Assembly (NCBI GenBank): GCA_009617715.1
Contig: VTFK01000288.1
Location: 1 to 64,000, forward strand
Source: Plectrocnemia conspersa
Taxonomy: Eukaryota > Arthropoda > Insecta > Trichoptera > Polycentropodidae
DNA: 64,000 nt
Direction: 5' to 3'
Part shown: in pieces, positions 11,683 to 24,100 of the stretch
Layout of the letters: the number at the start of each line of letters is the position of its first letter
Numbering within the stretch: the stretch's first letter is position 1
Position numbers and translations under genes: made by a program
Notes under the pieces: model-generated
Databases searched by the model: none
Told to the model about the DNA's origin: nothing
What the model saw: the letters and a program-made list of their open reading frames with translations, nothing else

Positions 11683-11820
11683 ACGGTCGTTTACCCTCCG
11701 AGTTATGACTCCAAGTCCTTTTCTCACCGCTCGAGCTCGACCGTATCGTGTAGCTCGATTCGAAGAATCATATTCGAGGAAAATGAACATGTGATCATAT
11801 TATATTATTGCTTTCTGTGA
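11683..11820 (+). CDS. Candidate terminal exon after a strong 3' splice site, unrecognised
   Basis: A long pyrimidine tract (CTGCTTTTTTCCCAAATCC...) leads to TTATCTTCCGCAG| at 11682, a good 3' splice site. The 46-codon frame behind it starts TVVYPPSYDSKSFSH, is serine-rich, and ends at TGA 11820. The open frame also extends upstream to 11524 through the pyrimidine tract. No domain is recognised and no donor lies within, so if real it would be a last exon. A conserved non-coding island is the alternative. Confidence 0.22.
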   Translation, partial: TVVYPPSYDSKSFSHRSSSTVSCSSIRRIIFEENEHVIILYYCFL

Positions 11821-11824
11821 ATTG

Positions 11825-13555
11825 AAAAAAAGTCGTGATTATCAAAAACACCCGGCTTTGCAAACGAACAAAAAAATAGGACGATAAATTTAGACTTAAG
11901 AACATATGTATTTACGTATAATGAGTGCAAGAGTAATGTCACGTTAACCGCCTTGCTTAAGTCATTTCTTAGAAATATAATTATGCGTTAGAGAAGGGAA
12001 ACGACGGAAGCTTAAGATGTCGGATTCTAAAATAGTTTATATCCCTCTTCAATGAGATTTTATGGCCATTTTTCAGACTAAGATAGAATATTAATGACTG
12101 AATGACACCGTAGTCATTTACTGTCGCTTGGGTGAATGAAATGTTTATAAATACAATCCTTAATTTATCTCTGGTTTCTTTGATTTTTAAATAACACGTA
12201 GTAGTATATATATTCTTTTATACATAGGGTTCCCACCCATAAGAAAATACGACGAAAAAAATATAATATGTAGTGTTTTTTTTAAATCAGTGGTAAGTCG
12301 TGAATACCGTGCCAATAATAGTGTAAAAGAATGGTTATGTCTTTAATACTAAGATTGAGTTATTGCATATTTTTAAGTTGAAAATGAGGTAAAAAGTTCA
12401 ATTAGAATTAATTTTTTATCGGCAGTGTTCCGGCTTTTACATGATCAGAAAATTGGGACAATATCAACAATTCTTGGTGGTTTAGGAAGTAGAAATATCC
12501 CTACTTTTATCTTTTAATATCTTATAAGACAGTTATATATGTTGTCAGGTGCATTGCATCCGATATTTACGTAAAGCTGGCAATATTGGGATTTATAAGT
12601 TTTGCTACCAGTTCGGAGTAATGGTTTTAGTTGGTCTTATGTGTATGTTTGCGAAAGTTTGATTATCTTAAAAGCTATTATACATTTTATCGTTATTTAT
12701 GACATTCATAATAGATCTTATTTTGGTTTTAATTGACAATACATAGCTGGTTTATTATCCATAAAATTATTTTTCTAAGAAAAAAAGATTATTCGCTACA
12801 ATAAAAATGTGTTTAAAAATAAATGCAATGACTCGTTTGTGAGTAAAATCTATGTAATGTTCATCTACAAATTTTAAACTACGTTAACTGTGTATATATA
12901 TATATATATATATTAAATAAAATCTACTAATCTCAAGAATCAGTGATAACGACAAGTCAAAACTTAAATTTAAATACAAACATAAAATGTTTAAGCACAT
13001 ATTGCTTTGATGCCATTAAATCTATCATATAGCTTCAACAATTGTTAACAATAAAAATTGTGCATTAATTTTGTATATGCTATTTTATTTATTTATATGT
13101 TTAAAATACATTTTATTACTATAACTGTCTGCAGTCATAAACTTCGCCATAAAAAACTGAAAGTATTTTTTTTTAATTGTCGAAAATTAAGCTTTGACGA
13201 GATTGGTCTGAATCAGAGCTAAACATCAACGAGATTGGATCTAAATCAACTTTCTCTCCCATTCGCATAAGTTCAAATGATCACATCACGTGATATTTAA
13301 AAGTTGTATAATTAATATTTTTACTCCTTCATGTAGCGTAGAACTACAATTATATTTTAATTAAAAAAGGATCAGATATTGATGAAATCGATTAAAGCTT
13401 CTCGAGATTTACTGCTCATAAAAACAATTTTTGCAATGCCTATTATCACACCGTTGCCGTGCCCATGTAACGCGCAAAACTATTATAATATTCTATTATT
13501 ATATCTAGTGGATATATCGACCCTTCTGAATACATAAATGCATGAGGTGAAAAGC
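11825..13555. other. AT-rich non-coding DNA with one TA microsatellite
   Basis: No exon or transposon relic is recognised. The only simple repeat of note is (TA)10 at 12893-12912. Confidence 0.6.
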
Positions 13556-13710
13556 AAAGCCGCTGTATGTGATCAATCAGCTTCACTGGATGCTGCAGTG
13601 CATCTCCCGGGCTTTATCTCACGAGCGATCTACGGGAAGAAGATCTATGCTGTGCGCGCATGCTCTCCATTAACTTTAATAAAATATTTCACTTGAACAC
13701 CTTCGCGCGA

Positions 13711-13816
13711 CAGTCATCTCAACGTGATTAAAGAGTTTAATCGAAACGATAACGCCCCGAGCAAACAAATTTCTTCGCAGCTTACTGCTCTAGAACGTCT
13801 GCTGCTGGAGGCAGGG
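13711..13816 (+). CDS. Candidate internal exon ending at a consensus 5' splice site
   Basis: Inside a GC-richer island (about 13560-13830), a plus-strand frame of 31 codons from 13724 reads VIKEFNRNDNAPSKQISSQL and then a leucine/glutamate-rich helix-like tail, LERLLLEAG. It ends exactly at GGG|GTAAGT (GT at 13817), a near-perfect donor. The frame is open back to a stop near 13695. Two acceptors are possible: CGCGACAG| at 13713, with a weak tract, or TTTCTTCGCAG| at 13780, which is strong but leaves only a 36-nt exon. The opposite strand is also open (71 codons). The protein is not recognised. Confidence 0.3.
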
Positions 13817-13929
13817 GTAAGTAACAGTATTTTTTTAATAAATAAATAAAATAAATTTGTTTTCCCATAATTAGATTTTGATTTTAAGATTACAACAATC
13901 TGACAGGTCTTGACTGAAACTTGATTCAC

Positions 13930-15895
13930 TTTTTATAAAAATTTAATTTAGTATGAGTAAAACTTTTTTTTTTACTTAAAACGTATCTTAAAGTAGAATT
14001 TAAAAATGATTAAAAGCGTAAATAATATAAGCAAGTTTATGGGTCGAGCATAATGATGATGTTTATTTAATATATGAGTTATACACTATACACGGTAATC
14101 TGAATTTAATAAAAATGCAAAATCTTCTAAGCAATCTGCAGAACAGCCGTTCACCGTTCTTGATGTGTACATGTGTTATAATAATATACAACTTACAATA
14201 TTATATTTTAATAAAAAAAAGGTTACTTAAACCTGTCGGATTTGCGCCAACCCTGGCGCTGAATAACAGGGTAATATTTCACGGTGTTGTTTGTGTCGAT
14301 ACGTATCTACGTGAAGATGATCGTCTCTCGTATTTAAGTATGCTATAGTAGTTGTGTGTCCAAACAGTATTATTATAAGTAATAGATTCTTTTTTATTTA
14401 TCGTCACATTTGGAAATATTGGATTATCGGTAAAATACATGAAATAACAATAAATAAGAATTATTCCGACGTTTTTATATTGCAACGCGCGCACTATTGC
14501 AACATATTATACATAGTATAATCGGGCAGTTTCGTCAAAAGTGCACTTATCCCGGTGTATGTGTAATAAAATGAGCATTAATGAACAAAGAAATACCTGG
14601 AGTAATTATTGAAAATTTATACCGTAATATATTTCATATTAAACTATCAATGGTATTGGAAGATCTGCTTTAAGTAATTATAAGCTTTTATATAAATTAT
14701 TAATATTATTATTGCGTAATGAAAACCAGAATAATAATTTTAATGGCTTAAGAGCATCTTTTGATATCTATAATAATTTCAATATAGTATCAGATTAAAT
14801 TAAGTGTATTCACATATCACTTCATTAGTAGAGAAATTATGTATAAAATTATATGACTATTTCATACATTATATTTGTCAATATTAATGATTTTATATTT
14901 TACTATACCTTATATACCTTATATTTAGTTTTATTTATTATATTAACAAGACGTTAATTTAAAAAAAAAAAAATAAGATTTTGATGGTGTAATTTTGCAG
15001 TTAAAATATACACCGAAAAGTTGGTAACAGTTTATTTTATTAAACATCTATAAAAACCACATATATAATATATAAAAATTATCAGATAGTGCAGTTAAAA
15101 AATAAGTCTTTACTGGAGTGTCGAGTTTAATTGTTATCGGCTGTGATAGTTTTAAAACAAGTGTCATAAAATGGACTACTACTGTTAAAGCTGTTTGTAA
15201 ATCTTCGTCACATGCTTTGTAAAACAGATTATCATATTGAGCTTTATAGAGCTATTAATGGGAGGGACACGTATATACTAACCATTACATTAAGTCATTA
15301 TATTATGTATTTGGTTATAAAAATATAAATTTGTTCTTTGTTAATTAACACTTGCACTATATTGTGTATTTAAAAACATATATTTTTTATATGTAATATA
15401 TACAATTTTGCTTTTAATAAAATATATTTGATAAACATATTATTGTTTACGAACATAATTCGTATATCAAAGCGGAACTCGTTCTAAAAACTAAAAATAT
15501 TTATAAAGCTCTGTTTTATCGCAGTTAAAAACTTGTTGCAGCAGGTAACGTTCGGAAATATAAAGCTTCTAAAAATCGACAGCATACGCTTTATTTTATT
15601 TAGTATCAGAATTCGCTGTTTCTTAGTACTTTAAAACACTATATTTGCAACTTTTTTTAAGCTGTCACTGCTTACATTCCCGTAGCGAGAGAGAAAGAAA
15701 GAATAATCATTAGTCAGTTGAGGAGAAAGTGACGCAATACGTACTGCTCGTATTGCAAGACATCGCTCGTTTATCAAGTCAAATGTATTTAGAAAATTGC
15801 GAAACAATCGTTAACCAACAATCAGAGATTTCACTATAGATATTTATCTTACGTAAAGTATAAAATAATAAGTTACTGTTATTTAAATATAAATA
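13930..15895. other. AT-rich non-coding DNA with a small GC-richer patch
   Basis: Mostly A/T sequence. A patch at 14225-14350 contains GCGCCAACCCTGGCGC, a 6-bp inverted pair with a 4-nt loop, and overlapping short frames on both strands with no motif. Another patch at 15670-15790 is slightly GC-richer. Nothing else is seen. Confidence 0.5.
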
Positions 15896-15899
15896 TAAT

Positions 15900-16200
15900 T
15901 TAATATGGAAGAATCTTATGGAATAATCGAAATTGACATAGTAAGTGCAAGCCGATGAATCGCTGCAAATTGCCTCGCGCTAATTTGATTTCCAGGCCAA
16001 TTATTAGTGTGCACCAGACGCCCTTAGTAAAGTTACACCAAAGTGAATTAGCAGAAAAGTGTAATAGCTTAGAGAGTCCATGCACGCGAACTGCTACGAT
16101 TCAGGTGCTACGCGAAACGACCGTAATTATATTTAAAACAACCATTAACAATGTCGTTCTTGCGCAGACAAAAAATGTATAATCTTGTAAGAACACTGAT
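15900..16200. other. GC-richer island, candidate conserved element
   Basis: The block has balanced composition and is open on both strands (75 codons plus at 15955-16182, 61 minus at 15900-16085). Neither frame has a recognisable domain. It contains homeodomain-type cores (GCTAATTTGATTT, CCAATTATTAG). Overlapping open frames on opposite strands suggest composition rather than coding. Confidence 0.3.
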
Positions 16201-16729
16201 GCCCTTTTTCCCATAAATTTTTAACCAATAATGCTTCCAGATCTTTGGCACGTACGCACTCGAGAAATCGATACGTTTATGGATGCAGTCCTAAGCCTTA
16301 TTTAATGCGGTGATACATCTTTGTTTGTATGTGGTAAATTAATCGTTGTTTTGTGGCGGTGCATGGTATGTGTTATTATTACGAACATTTTTGGGGTAAA
16401 ACCTCAGAATTTTAATCGATTTTTAAGGAAAAATTGTAGCGAAAAACATACCCACAGGTGTACGCGAGCTCACGAAGAATTTATTATATATTAGTATTGA
16501 TTTATAAAATAATTTTAATATCTATGAAAAAATATAATATAATGAACCTGTTAGTTAGATTTTTCTTAAATATTAGAATTACATATAAAAAATCTACCAG
16601 GATGTATTCAGTTGCATTATGCAAATCATCATTACGTATATTGACCCGATGAATAATTCATAACAATTTGAGCTTAGAATTACGTAAGCATAATATAGTC
16701 AACTTATCAGAAATATTCTTGTCCTTACT

Positions 16730-17015
16730 CGTCGGGAACATAAATTAAAGATCAAGTCCTCTTTCTTGTGGTCGACGATCGTTCTTGGCTACCACGAACC
16801 GACGATGATCTTAGGATGAGCAATGGGATTGGCATTTATCTCGCGGTCTTGCCCGTCCTTCACCCTGCCATCGGCCTTGGCGAGAGTTGGCTACGAAGGA
16901 GTGAGAGAAGTGAAGGATATATATAAAAAAATAGCATCCACGGTTCATGGAAAGTGGAAGGATTCGTCATTCGACTACGGTAAAAACAGGTTGAGGCTTA
17001 ACGCGTCGCTATGAT
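16730..17015. other. GC-richer island with a 63-codon plus-strand frame
   Basis: A plus-strand frame at 16823-17014 contains ARVGYEGVREVKDIYKKIAS, a charged helix-like stretch. A nearby CTTGGCTACCACGAACCGACG patch is CpG-rich. No splice site clearly frames it and no family is recognised. It is recorded as an island rather than a gene. Confidence 0.25.
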
Positions 17016-17459
17016 ATAATAAAATATATACTATATATGAGATAACGAGCAAGCCTATTACGAACCGAACCAAGATGCGCGATATACGTTTTATAATTGG
17101 ATGATGAACGAAATATACTATAAAAAATCAACAACTTGTATAAATTTAGCGCATATATCACGCACTGTGATATTATTGGTTAAACGACGTCTCTTATTAG
17201 CTGCCAATATTATATTGGATTTTTTTGTTAATTTTAAACCATTTCAATGATTTAGTAAATTGTTATGATTTAGTAAATTAGATGAAAATTTATTTAATAT
17301 AATCGTGCTACAGTATTGCTTAATAATTATACAATATATAAAAGTCTATTATAATACAAAATTTACATTCTGCGATTAATTTAGTCAAAACATAATTTTA
17401 CAAACGTAAAGATATGGCATTTGAGATAAAATCATAGTTTTCATTTGTAAATATTAACT

Positions 17460-18235
17460 CCGACAAAGAAACAAAATCAACGCCAGCGTTTTGGCTGTTT
17501 GGTTAGTCATTAATCTAAAGCAGTGAACGTCACAGCGTCCACTTTTTATCCAAAACACACAGACGCTGAACTATCACAATCATACTGTAGGAATTGACAA
17601 CCAGCTACTGCGATATTACAAATATATATTATTATTTATTTATTTTGTGTGAAATGGACTGAATTATTATTTTTATAGCCGGATGTGACACAGACGAAAA
17701 ACATTGAAATAAGCATTGGCGTTTCAACAAGAACAAGCGAGACAACGAATATTCTTACGCGCATGTATCGCTTCTCCTTCGCATATACGTAAACAATGCA
17801 TTCATAAAAATAATGCCGATGCACTATTGCAGTACGAATTTTTACTGTCTTTGAATTCGGTACTCTCACAATGTATATATAATTAATTGTATTTTAATAT
17901 ATGTAAATTTTCTATGTAAATATATTTTCTAAAATGTAAATTTATATCTAGTATGTGTATGTAATTTGTATCACTATATATAATACATTTTTAATATATT
18001 TTTGTTAGGTTTTAATTGCATTTTTTTTTTACGTAAGTTAAACTCGGCAAAGTATGCCGATACGCTGCAGTTATTGTAGCGCAGGCAGAAACAAAACAAC
18101 ACACAATCGTATTTTCGCGCGACGTATACGACTTTATTTTTGTGACTCGATTCTAGTACGCGTGAATGTATGTGTGTAATAATTGGAAGCTGTGACGTAC
18201 ACTGATCTAAAGAGTATGATTGTTTCAATTAGGGT
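17460..18235. other. Two adjacent GC-richer islands
   Basis: The islands lie at about 17470-17870 and 18030-18230, separated by A/T sequence. The second contains CGGCAAAGTATGCCG, a small inverted pair, and CGCGCGACG. Minus-strand frames of 77 and 84 codons cross them but read through A/T-rich ends and have no motif. Regulatory DNA is the more likely reading. Confidence 0.25.
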
Positions 18236-18239
18236 CTGT

Positions 18240-20515
18240 TTTTGAAAACTAGGTCTAAAAACAGTTTTTTCTGATCCATTTGTGATTTCGAAAACTGGTT
18301 TTTAATTTTTAAATACTAATTAATTACTTTATTCAAATTAATTATAATTTTAAGTAATAAAAAAATCATAGAAAATTTGCTTTAATTAAAAAAAATATAT
18401 GAATTAAACACGTCTTAATTTACTTGTAAATTTTTTTTGCTAAAAAACCACTAGCGTTTTACAGAAGAGGAATTTAAAAAATACATGTTAAAAAACAGTA
18501 GATATGAGTTTTTTGAAAATAATTAATTTTTAGTATATCAAATAAAAACTGTTACAATGAGATTATTTTTTTTTTAAAATAATATAGTCTACTTCTATGT
18601 TTTTTGCTTTAATTTAAGCACGAGGCTACAGTTAAGTTATTATTTACATATAATTTTAAATATAGTTTTTCCTATTATTTTTTTTAAGAATATTTTTAGG
18701 AGTATTTTATAAAACATATGGTAGCAAATTATGGTATGATTTATGTGTTAGGTTTTAATATTATTGAAGCAAAGTTTAAATTCTCTAAAATACAAATAAA
18801 TGTTAAATTACACTACCATTAAAAAATGTGATATTTAAAGTTTTACATGCTTCCGTAAACAATTACCAGAAAGATACTTGCTCTATGTTTTAAAAAATTG
18901 CTTGCTCTAAAATGTTTTTAATTAATATTTTAATTAAAACAAATTAAGCGATCATTGAATGTACAAAAAAAACTACAAATAATGATGAATAAATATTGTA
19001 TTGTACTTATACTACAGTTAGAATCTTAATCGTTCAAATAAATTTCAATTATGTATATTTTACTAGTTAAACATTGTCGTTTGCTAATTGGCATTGATGG
19101 ATTAAACTTGTTATTTTTTATCAAAAATTTCTTCTGCGGGCTCTTTAGTTCTTGTTTAATAAATTGTGAGCATTTTTTAAGATTCTAAAAAATACGCAGT
19201 GTTAATTGTGACATAAAAGGAAATCACGATTTGTTTTTGTAGAAAAAAAATAAACGATGCACACCTTGAGCGCTTAATTACGGTTACGGTATTTTTAAAA
19301 TCGATATTTCGGTTTTAATGGTTTTCACGAAAAGGTCGGGCGCTCGGTTCGTGAACTTATAGCACTGAGTTTTAATTGACTTAAACGTATGCGTCGGATG
19401 AAAAAAATAATGTGTATATGTCAATGTCAAAAGTATGATGATTAATCTATAGTTTACATAGTACCTTAATCATTCGTGTAAACATTAACGCATGTGTTGA
19501 TTTTAATCTGACACTTTTCGCATACGTTGTTTGACACACAATGGAATATTGTTTTCTGTTGATTGCAATTTACGACTGGATTCTTAAATTGTTTAATACA
19601 CACAGAACCGTTATTACAACGTACAAAATAGTTGTTGATTTTGATATATGAATACTAAAAGTAAAATAGACACTAGTGTAATAAACGTTATATGTAGTTA
19701 CATGCATTTTGAAATAAAAACATTTTTATTATTAATAAATAAACAAGTTCACAAATATTTAGAATATATAAATAGCATTTTTTAATACATTAATGTCACA
19801 TAATTTTAAATATATAATAGTTTAAACATCAAGTTATATAATATTAGGTAATATCAAAGCTAATGTTATATATTTGCGCATTTTATTTTGTTATTTTGCG
19901 TGTCGTTGATGACTATTCTCAGCTTAAAAGTTAAGGCGCAAGGTTTCGAAGAAGATTTCAGTTATTCTAGTTAAATACTTAAAAACTCTAGTTTCTAGCT
20001 TTATTGATAAACTTAATAGACCCGAAATAAAATAATTGATATCGCTACAAGCAATCTGCGACTCAGATAAATATCGATATTATCAGTGTCCTGACAGACA
20101 ATATGGTAAGGGATGATATATGATAATTTTTCTATTAACGTAATTTTTTTTTAAGTAATTTAAAATGATTGATACAATCAAAAACTTATATGATTTAAAA
20201 AAAATAGTTTATAGCATGACACAGTATGGTGATCAGTTTTAAATTAAGCTTAGAAATATAAGATTTTTTACTATTTTCATTATAATATCAGAATTAAATT
20301 GTATTATCTTAACATATTATCAGCAATAACTACGTATAAAATATTCTGGGATGAACAAAGGATGGACGCGTTACTTTTTTTATTATTCAGCAATCAAGAT
20401 CTCCATGAGGTCATCGATGTCTACTCATGCGTTTATACACATTTTTTACATCCAAAAAAGGATCATTCTAAGCGATATGTGCAATACGATTATAATATTC
20501 TCATTTTTTCTTATT
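18240..20515. other. AT-rich non-coding DNA, small inverted repeat near 19330
   Basis: No coding or transposon signal is seen. At about 19323-19353, TTCACGAA and TTCGTGAA form an 8-bp perfect inverted repeat around a GC-rich loop, within a short GC-richer patch (19260-19380). Confidence 0.5.
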
Positions 20516-20520
20516 GTCCA

Positions 20521-20589
20521 ATAACTGATTAGCTCACGGGTTCGATGTATTTTTTTGTCGACTAGACGCGGGTTCAAATGCGAGGTTAT
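20521..20589 (+). repeat. tRNA-like sequence, probable tRNA-derived relic
   Basis: The ends ATAACT (20521-20526) and GGTTAT (20584-20589) can pair as an acceptor stem with one wobble. TAGCTCA (20530-20536) resembles the start of a pol III A box, and GACTAGACGCGGGTTCAAATG resembles an anticodon-to-B-box region. The T stem does not pair properly after GGTTCAAAT, so a functional tRNA is unlikely. A tRNA pseudogene or the head of an old SINE fits. Confidence 0.3.
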
Positions 20590-21425
20590 TTATTATGATT
20601 GAGTTAGATAATATGCCTTCAATTAGGTGATCGTTTGAGATGTGAAATTTGCAAATGATTATTACGGGTGTCGAATATTGGAGGGAACGAGTTCTGAAAA
20701 TCAGCTTCAGGCACAAAATTCCGAATAGACTTTATTTTATTTTTTGTCAGCGTTAACTTATGTGAATCCAGTAGTAAATTGCGATTTATGGCTTTGGATT
20801 CGCGACCCGCGGCGGCATTTTTTTAAACGGCACGCGATTTGATGTTCGAACATTAGCGAAATATTAAATGATTTTTTACGACGATGCCATATGTGTATAC
20901 ATATTTTATAACTGTATTATTATTGTACAGGTTGTCTTTCGTCGATAAGATCGAATTTTTCACGTTAGAAACTTGACACCGCTATTTTATTGTAAACAAT
21001 TAAAAAATTAACAAGAATTCTCGAAAATACAAAAGCAATTAAAGTGTCGATTGTTATGATATCATAACACGCATGAAATACGGAAAAGATGTGGTGCTAA
21101 GTTTTAAGATAGCGTCATCGCAAGGAATGGAAATTGCAAACTTTAATTGTAAGCTTTAAAGTTCAAGAATGTAGATTTAATACAATTCTATTGAGAATTT
21201 TTTAATTTATCGGCCCGATTCATACATAAATATATTTTTTCTTTACAGACCTTAATGTCAGCAAATGTTTGTATGGAAGAGTGGTTCGTGACGACGCTTT
21301 AAATGTATGTTTATCGAATACCAGTAGGAACCTTCAAAACACACAAGATTATTGTGTTTGAATTGATTTTTGATAAGCGATTAAATTCATTTTTTCTTTT
21401 AATTTGTATACACTGTTGTTCGATC
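20590..21425. other. Mixed-composition DNA with a GC-richer patch at 20760-20870
   Basis: The patch contains GGATTCGCGACCCGCGGCGGC. ATTGTACAG| near 20930 resembles a 3' splice site but is followed by frames that stop quickly. No gene is called. Confidence 0.4.
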
Positions 21426-21430
21426 GTGAA

Positions 21431-21452
21431 GTACCATTGGCACGAATGGTAC
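21431..21452. repeat. 8-bp perfect inverted repeat
   Basis: GTACCATT and AATGGTAC flank the six bases GGCACG, and a further GTACCATCACG follows a few bases later, so the motif GTACCAT occurs on both strands in a compact cluster. It could be a dimeric protein-binding site; this is inference only. Confidence 0.5.
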
Positions 21453-21937
21453 AAGTACCATCACGACTGTGTAATAAAAATGCTCGACGATTTTGTATTA
21501 AGATGTATTTTTGCTGTCAAATATATTACACGAACAAATATACGCTTATTACAATACACAACTATAATGCAAGAAAACTATAACTGTTTTTATTACATAT
21601 ATTAAAATAGTATTAGTATTTTATAATGAAATCAAATATTTTTATTTGGTATTGCTTAAAAATATTCAACCTTATCAGTAATAAAAATTATAAGAAATTT
21701 TATATGATAATATACATATATTTTCAAAGACCATTTTTCTTAAAAGCATTATTGTTTTGTGTTTATGTAACTAATAAATCAATATATTATTTTAACAATA
21801 TAAAAATTCGTATTTCGATAGTTAAATTAAATAAATAGCAAATCTAATTCACGTAATATAAATATAAAATCATCGCATATAATATTTACAATCTATAATG
21901 AACGTAAAAATGTAATAATTTAAATTAAAGCTTCAGG

Positions 21938-22010
21938 AAAAGTTTCTGTAATAATAATTGGATGAATATTCACAATACAATTTTCCTCATCAGGTATCAC
22001 AGAAACTTTT
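21938..22010. repeat. 12-bp perfect inverted repeat with 49-nt loop
   Basis: AAAAGTTTCTGT (21938-21949) is the exact reverse complement of ACAGAAACTTTT (21999-22010). The pairing does not extend outward or inward, so the stem is too short for a pre-miRNA. It may be a fold-back remnant of a lost element. Confidence 0.6.
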
Positions 22011-22014
22011 TGGA

Positions 22015-23080
22015 TGTATAAAATATGTAGTATAAATCCGTACTGTATAATTGTCTTCTCAGAAAGAAGAGTTATATAAATCTGCCATTAAATTTAAGCT
22101 CCAACTTGGTTTATATTTTGTATGCTCATAAAATAGCAATGTTTTTTTAATGAAATATCAAAGTAACGAGTATTGTCTCGACCCATTATAGCATGGTCCA
22201 TTTTTCTACGATCTACGGTTGAAACGTTTTGTTTTTGCGAATTCCTTCACGTAAATATCTTTTGTTACGGAGCGAACAAAGAAATTGAAGTATGTTTGCG
22301 AAGTTTCCTTGTATTTTAAAATTTTATATATTTACTTTAAAAAAATGTATCGCGAAGGGAATGGATATAAAATAAATAGCAATAATTTATAAAATAAATA
22401 TCACGTTATTATGAAACATCTTTGAGTCACTTCATTAGATATTCCATGATTATTCTGAATCAAATTGTTAAGATATTTAATCTTAAACTGAGTGAGCGTT
22501 GACCTTATTAAGAATTATGCTAATTTGTAACAGTGAGTCATTTATACTATTATAATTATTAAGATTGCATTGCAAGGATTGACAAATTCCTGAATAAACG
22601 TAGTAGCAATAATTCTAATTTATTTAATTCGGAAATATGCATACGGACAAGAAGCATGTTTCATTGCCAATGAGCTTGACTTTTCTCTTATGCAATATAT
22701 TGATGCTCATTTCCGCTTCTAAGCCCATTATAAATTATAGTGTTTGAAATCAGCCCACGCGTTTTAAGGAAAATGCGTGGGTGATCGACTCGATGTGACT
22801 AGATCGTAAATAGTTTTACTGTAGTGTTTTCTATTTTATAAACGCATACGTTCACATGTATGCAAATATGAAGCGAAAATATTTAAAAAATAAAATAAAA
22901 TACTTAAGTAAAAATATTTTTTATTTTGATCAAAATTTTTCAAGGATTAATTTTATGTTTTTGATTTTTTTTATAAAAATCTTATATCTATGTAATGAAA
23001 TTTCAGGTTTTTAGGTTAAGGTGTGAGAATTTTGAGCAAAAATATATGCTTAAAAAGTTGGAAATATGTTGAAAGTGAAA
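22015..23080. other. AT-rich non-coding DNA, no feature seen
   Basis: No exon, transposon motif or strong structure recognised. A modestly GC-richer patch lies at 22740-22800. Confidence 0.5.
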
Positions 23081-23095
23081 CTTTTAGTGAGCTTT

Positions 23096-23694
23096 TTCTG
23101 GCGATAGGTCAGGGGAGGGGGGAAACAAAAACTTTATTTTCTTTATTTGATAAACATATTATGTTTTTATTTTTTGAAAATTTTTATTCTACTCTCCTTC
23201 TTAAAAAAGTCATCAATAACAGCATCATATAATATATTGTCTTATAATTTGTATAAGTTTTTTTCGATTGATATTAATGCAAGAGCTGATGATCTATTCT
23301 CACTTTGACTATTTCTAGTGAATGTATTTTTTCTTTTAATTGTAAAAAATGATCTCTCTACAGAAGCACTTGTCGCCGGTATGGTAAAAATAATTTTATT
23401 AAATTGAATACTTTTGTTAAAATATATTTAAATCCATTTTTAATGATCACATTATTAATGCAATTTATGACGAATATATACAAATAAGTTCAATTTTCAA
23501 CTTCATAAAATTAAAAAAAGTTCCATATGAGCGTTGAAGTGATATGAAAAACGGTTCTGGATAATTATTTTCGTCAGGATGTAAAGTGTATGAGAGATTT
23601 CACACCTGCCCGGCTATTGTTATTGGAAGCCGGCAGCTCCCACTGCGAGACATGTAGGCCGAAAAAAATATTTAAAAAATTGACCACACGCCAC
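23096..23694 (-). mobile_element. hAT transposon remnant with C-terminal dimerisation domain
   Basis: On the minus strand, 23395 to 23242 reads without a stop and contains TIPATSASVERSFFTIKRK, then NRSSALALISIEKNL. This matches the hAT C-terminal dimerisation region (motif ..SVERSFS..K, ..RL..LALISIE). After an in-frame stop the next codons still look family-like (YDAVIDDFFKKESRI), so that stop is probably a mutation. At the upstream side, CGCCACTG at about 23687-23694 reads CAGTGGCG in element orientation, a typical hAT terminus. The downstream end may be near the CTGGCGATAGGTCAGGGG stretch at about 23098, but it is degraded. Catalytic and zinc-finger parts are missing: an internally deleted, inactive copy. 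Confidence 0.78.
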
Positions 23695-24059
23695 TGATAA
23701 GTACAATGTTTTCATAGATGTACTTATTTTATTACACTTATCTACCTTAAAATTATCTCTATTTTTATTAATAAATATATGCACATTTTAATTTTTTTAT
23801 TAAATATTTATTAACATATGCTTTATTTTATTATACTTAAACATTCTTCTAAAATATTTTTAAATCATATTTCTACAACTTGTAATATAATATTGTTGCA
23901 CAATAATTAAAGTGAGACAATATAAAAGTATTGTAGAATTTTTTTTTTTGTATATACTCCTAACATATTATATTTGATAATATGATATACCTGTTTTTCA
24001 ACTATTTTTTTTATGATTAATAATTTTTTAATTTTAATTTTTGATCAATAATTTTTTTT

Positions 24060-24100
24060 AACAGGTTACATCAATGCGTTACGATGGTCAAAAAATAATA
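24060..24100 (-). mobile_element. LINE-like 3'-end fragment, copy 1
   Basis: The core AACAGGTTACATCAATGCGTTACGATGGTCAAAAAATA closely resembles sequence at 34169, 39037 and 47239. At 39037 it lies between reverse-transcriptase remnants and a poly(T) tract, which implies that the core is the reverse complement of a LINE 3' end. Here a short T run (24052-24059) sits on the expected tail side. No reverse-transcriptase sequence is seen upstream, consistent with heavy 5' truncation. Confidence 0.5.

Noticed and set aside
12893..12912. (TA)10 run
   Set aside because: Ordinary microsatellite with no further structure.
14279..14494. 71-codon minus frame opposite a 77-codon plus frame
   Set aside because: Overlapping frames with no motif or splice support; treated as chance.
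20534..20716. 60-codon minus frame overlapping the tRNA-like relic
   Set aside because: Shadow of a non-coding relic; no motif.
21303..21838. 100-codon and 70-codon plus frames
   Set aside because: Composition-driven (Ile, Phe, Tyr, Lys, Asn); no start context, splice sites or family motif.
21938..22010. Pre-miRNA hairpin
   Set aside because: The stem is 12 bp with a 49-nt loop and does not extend, too short for a miRNA precursor.
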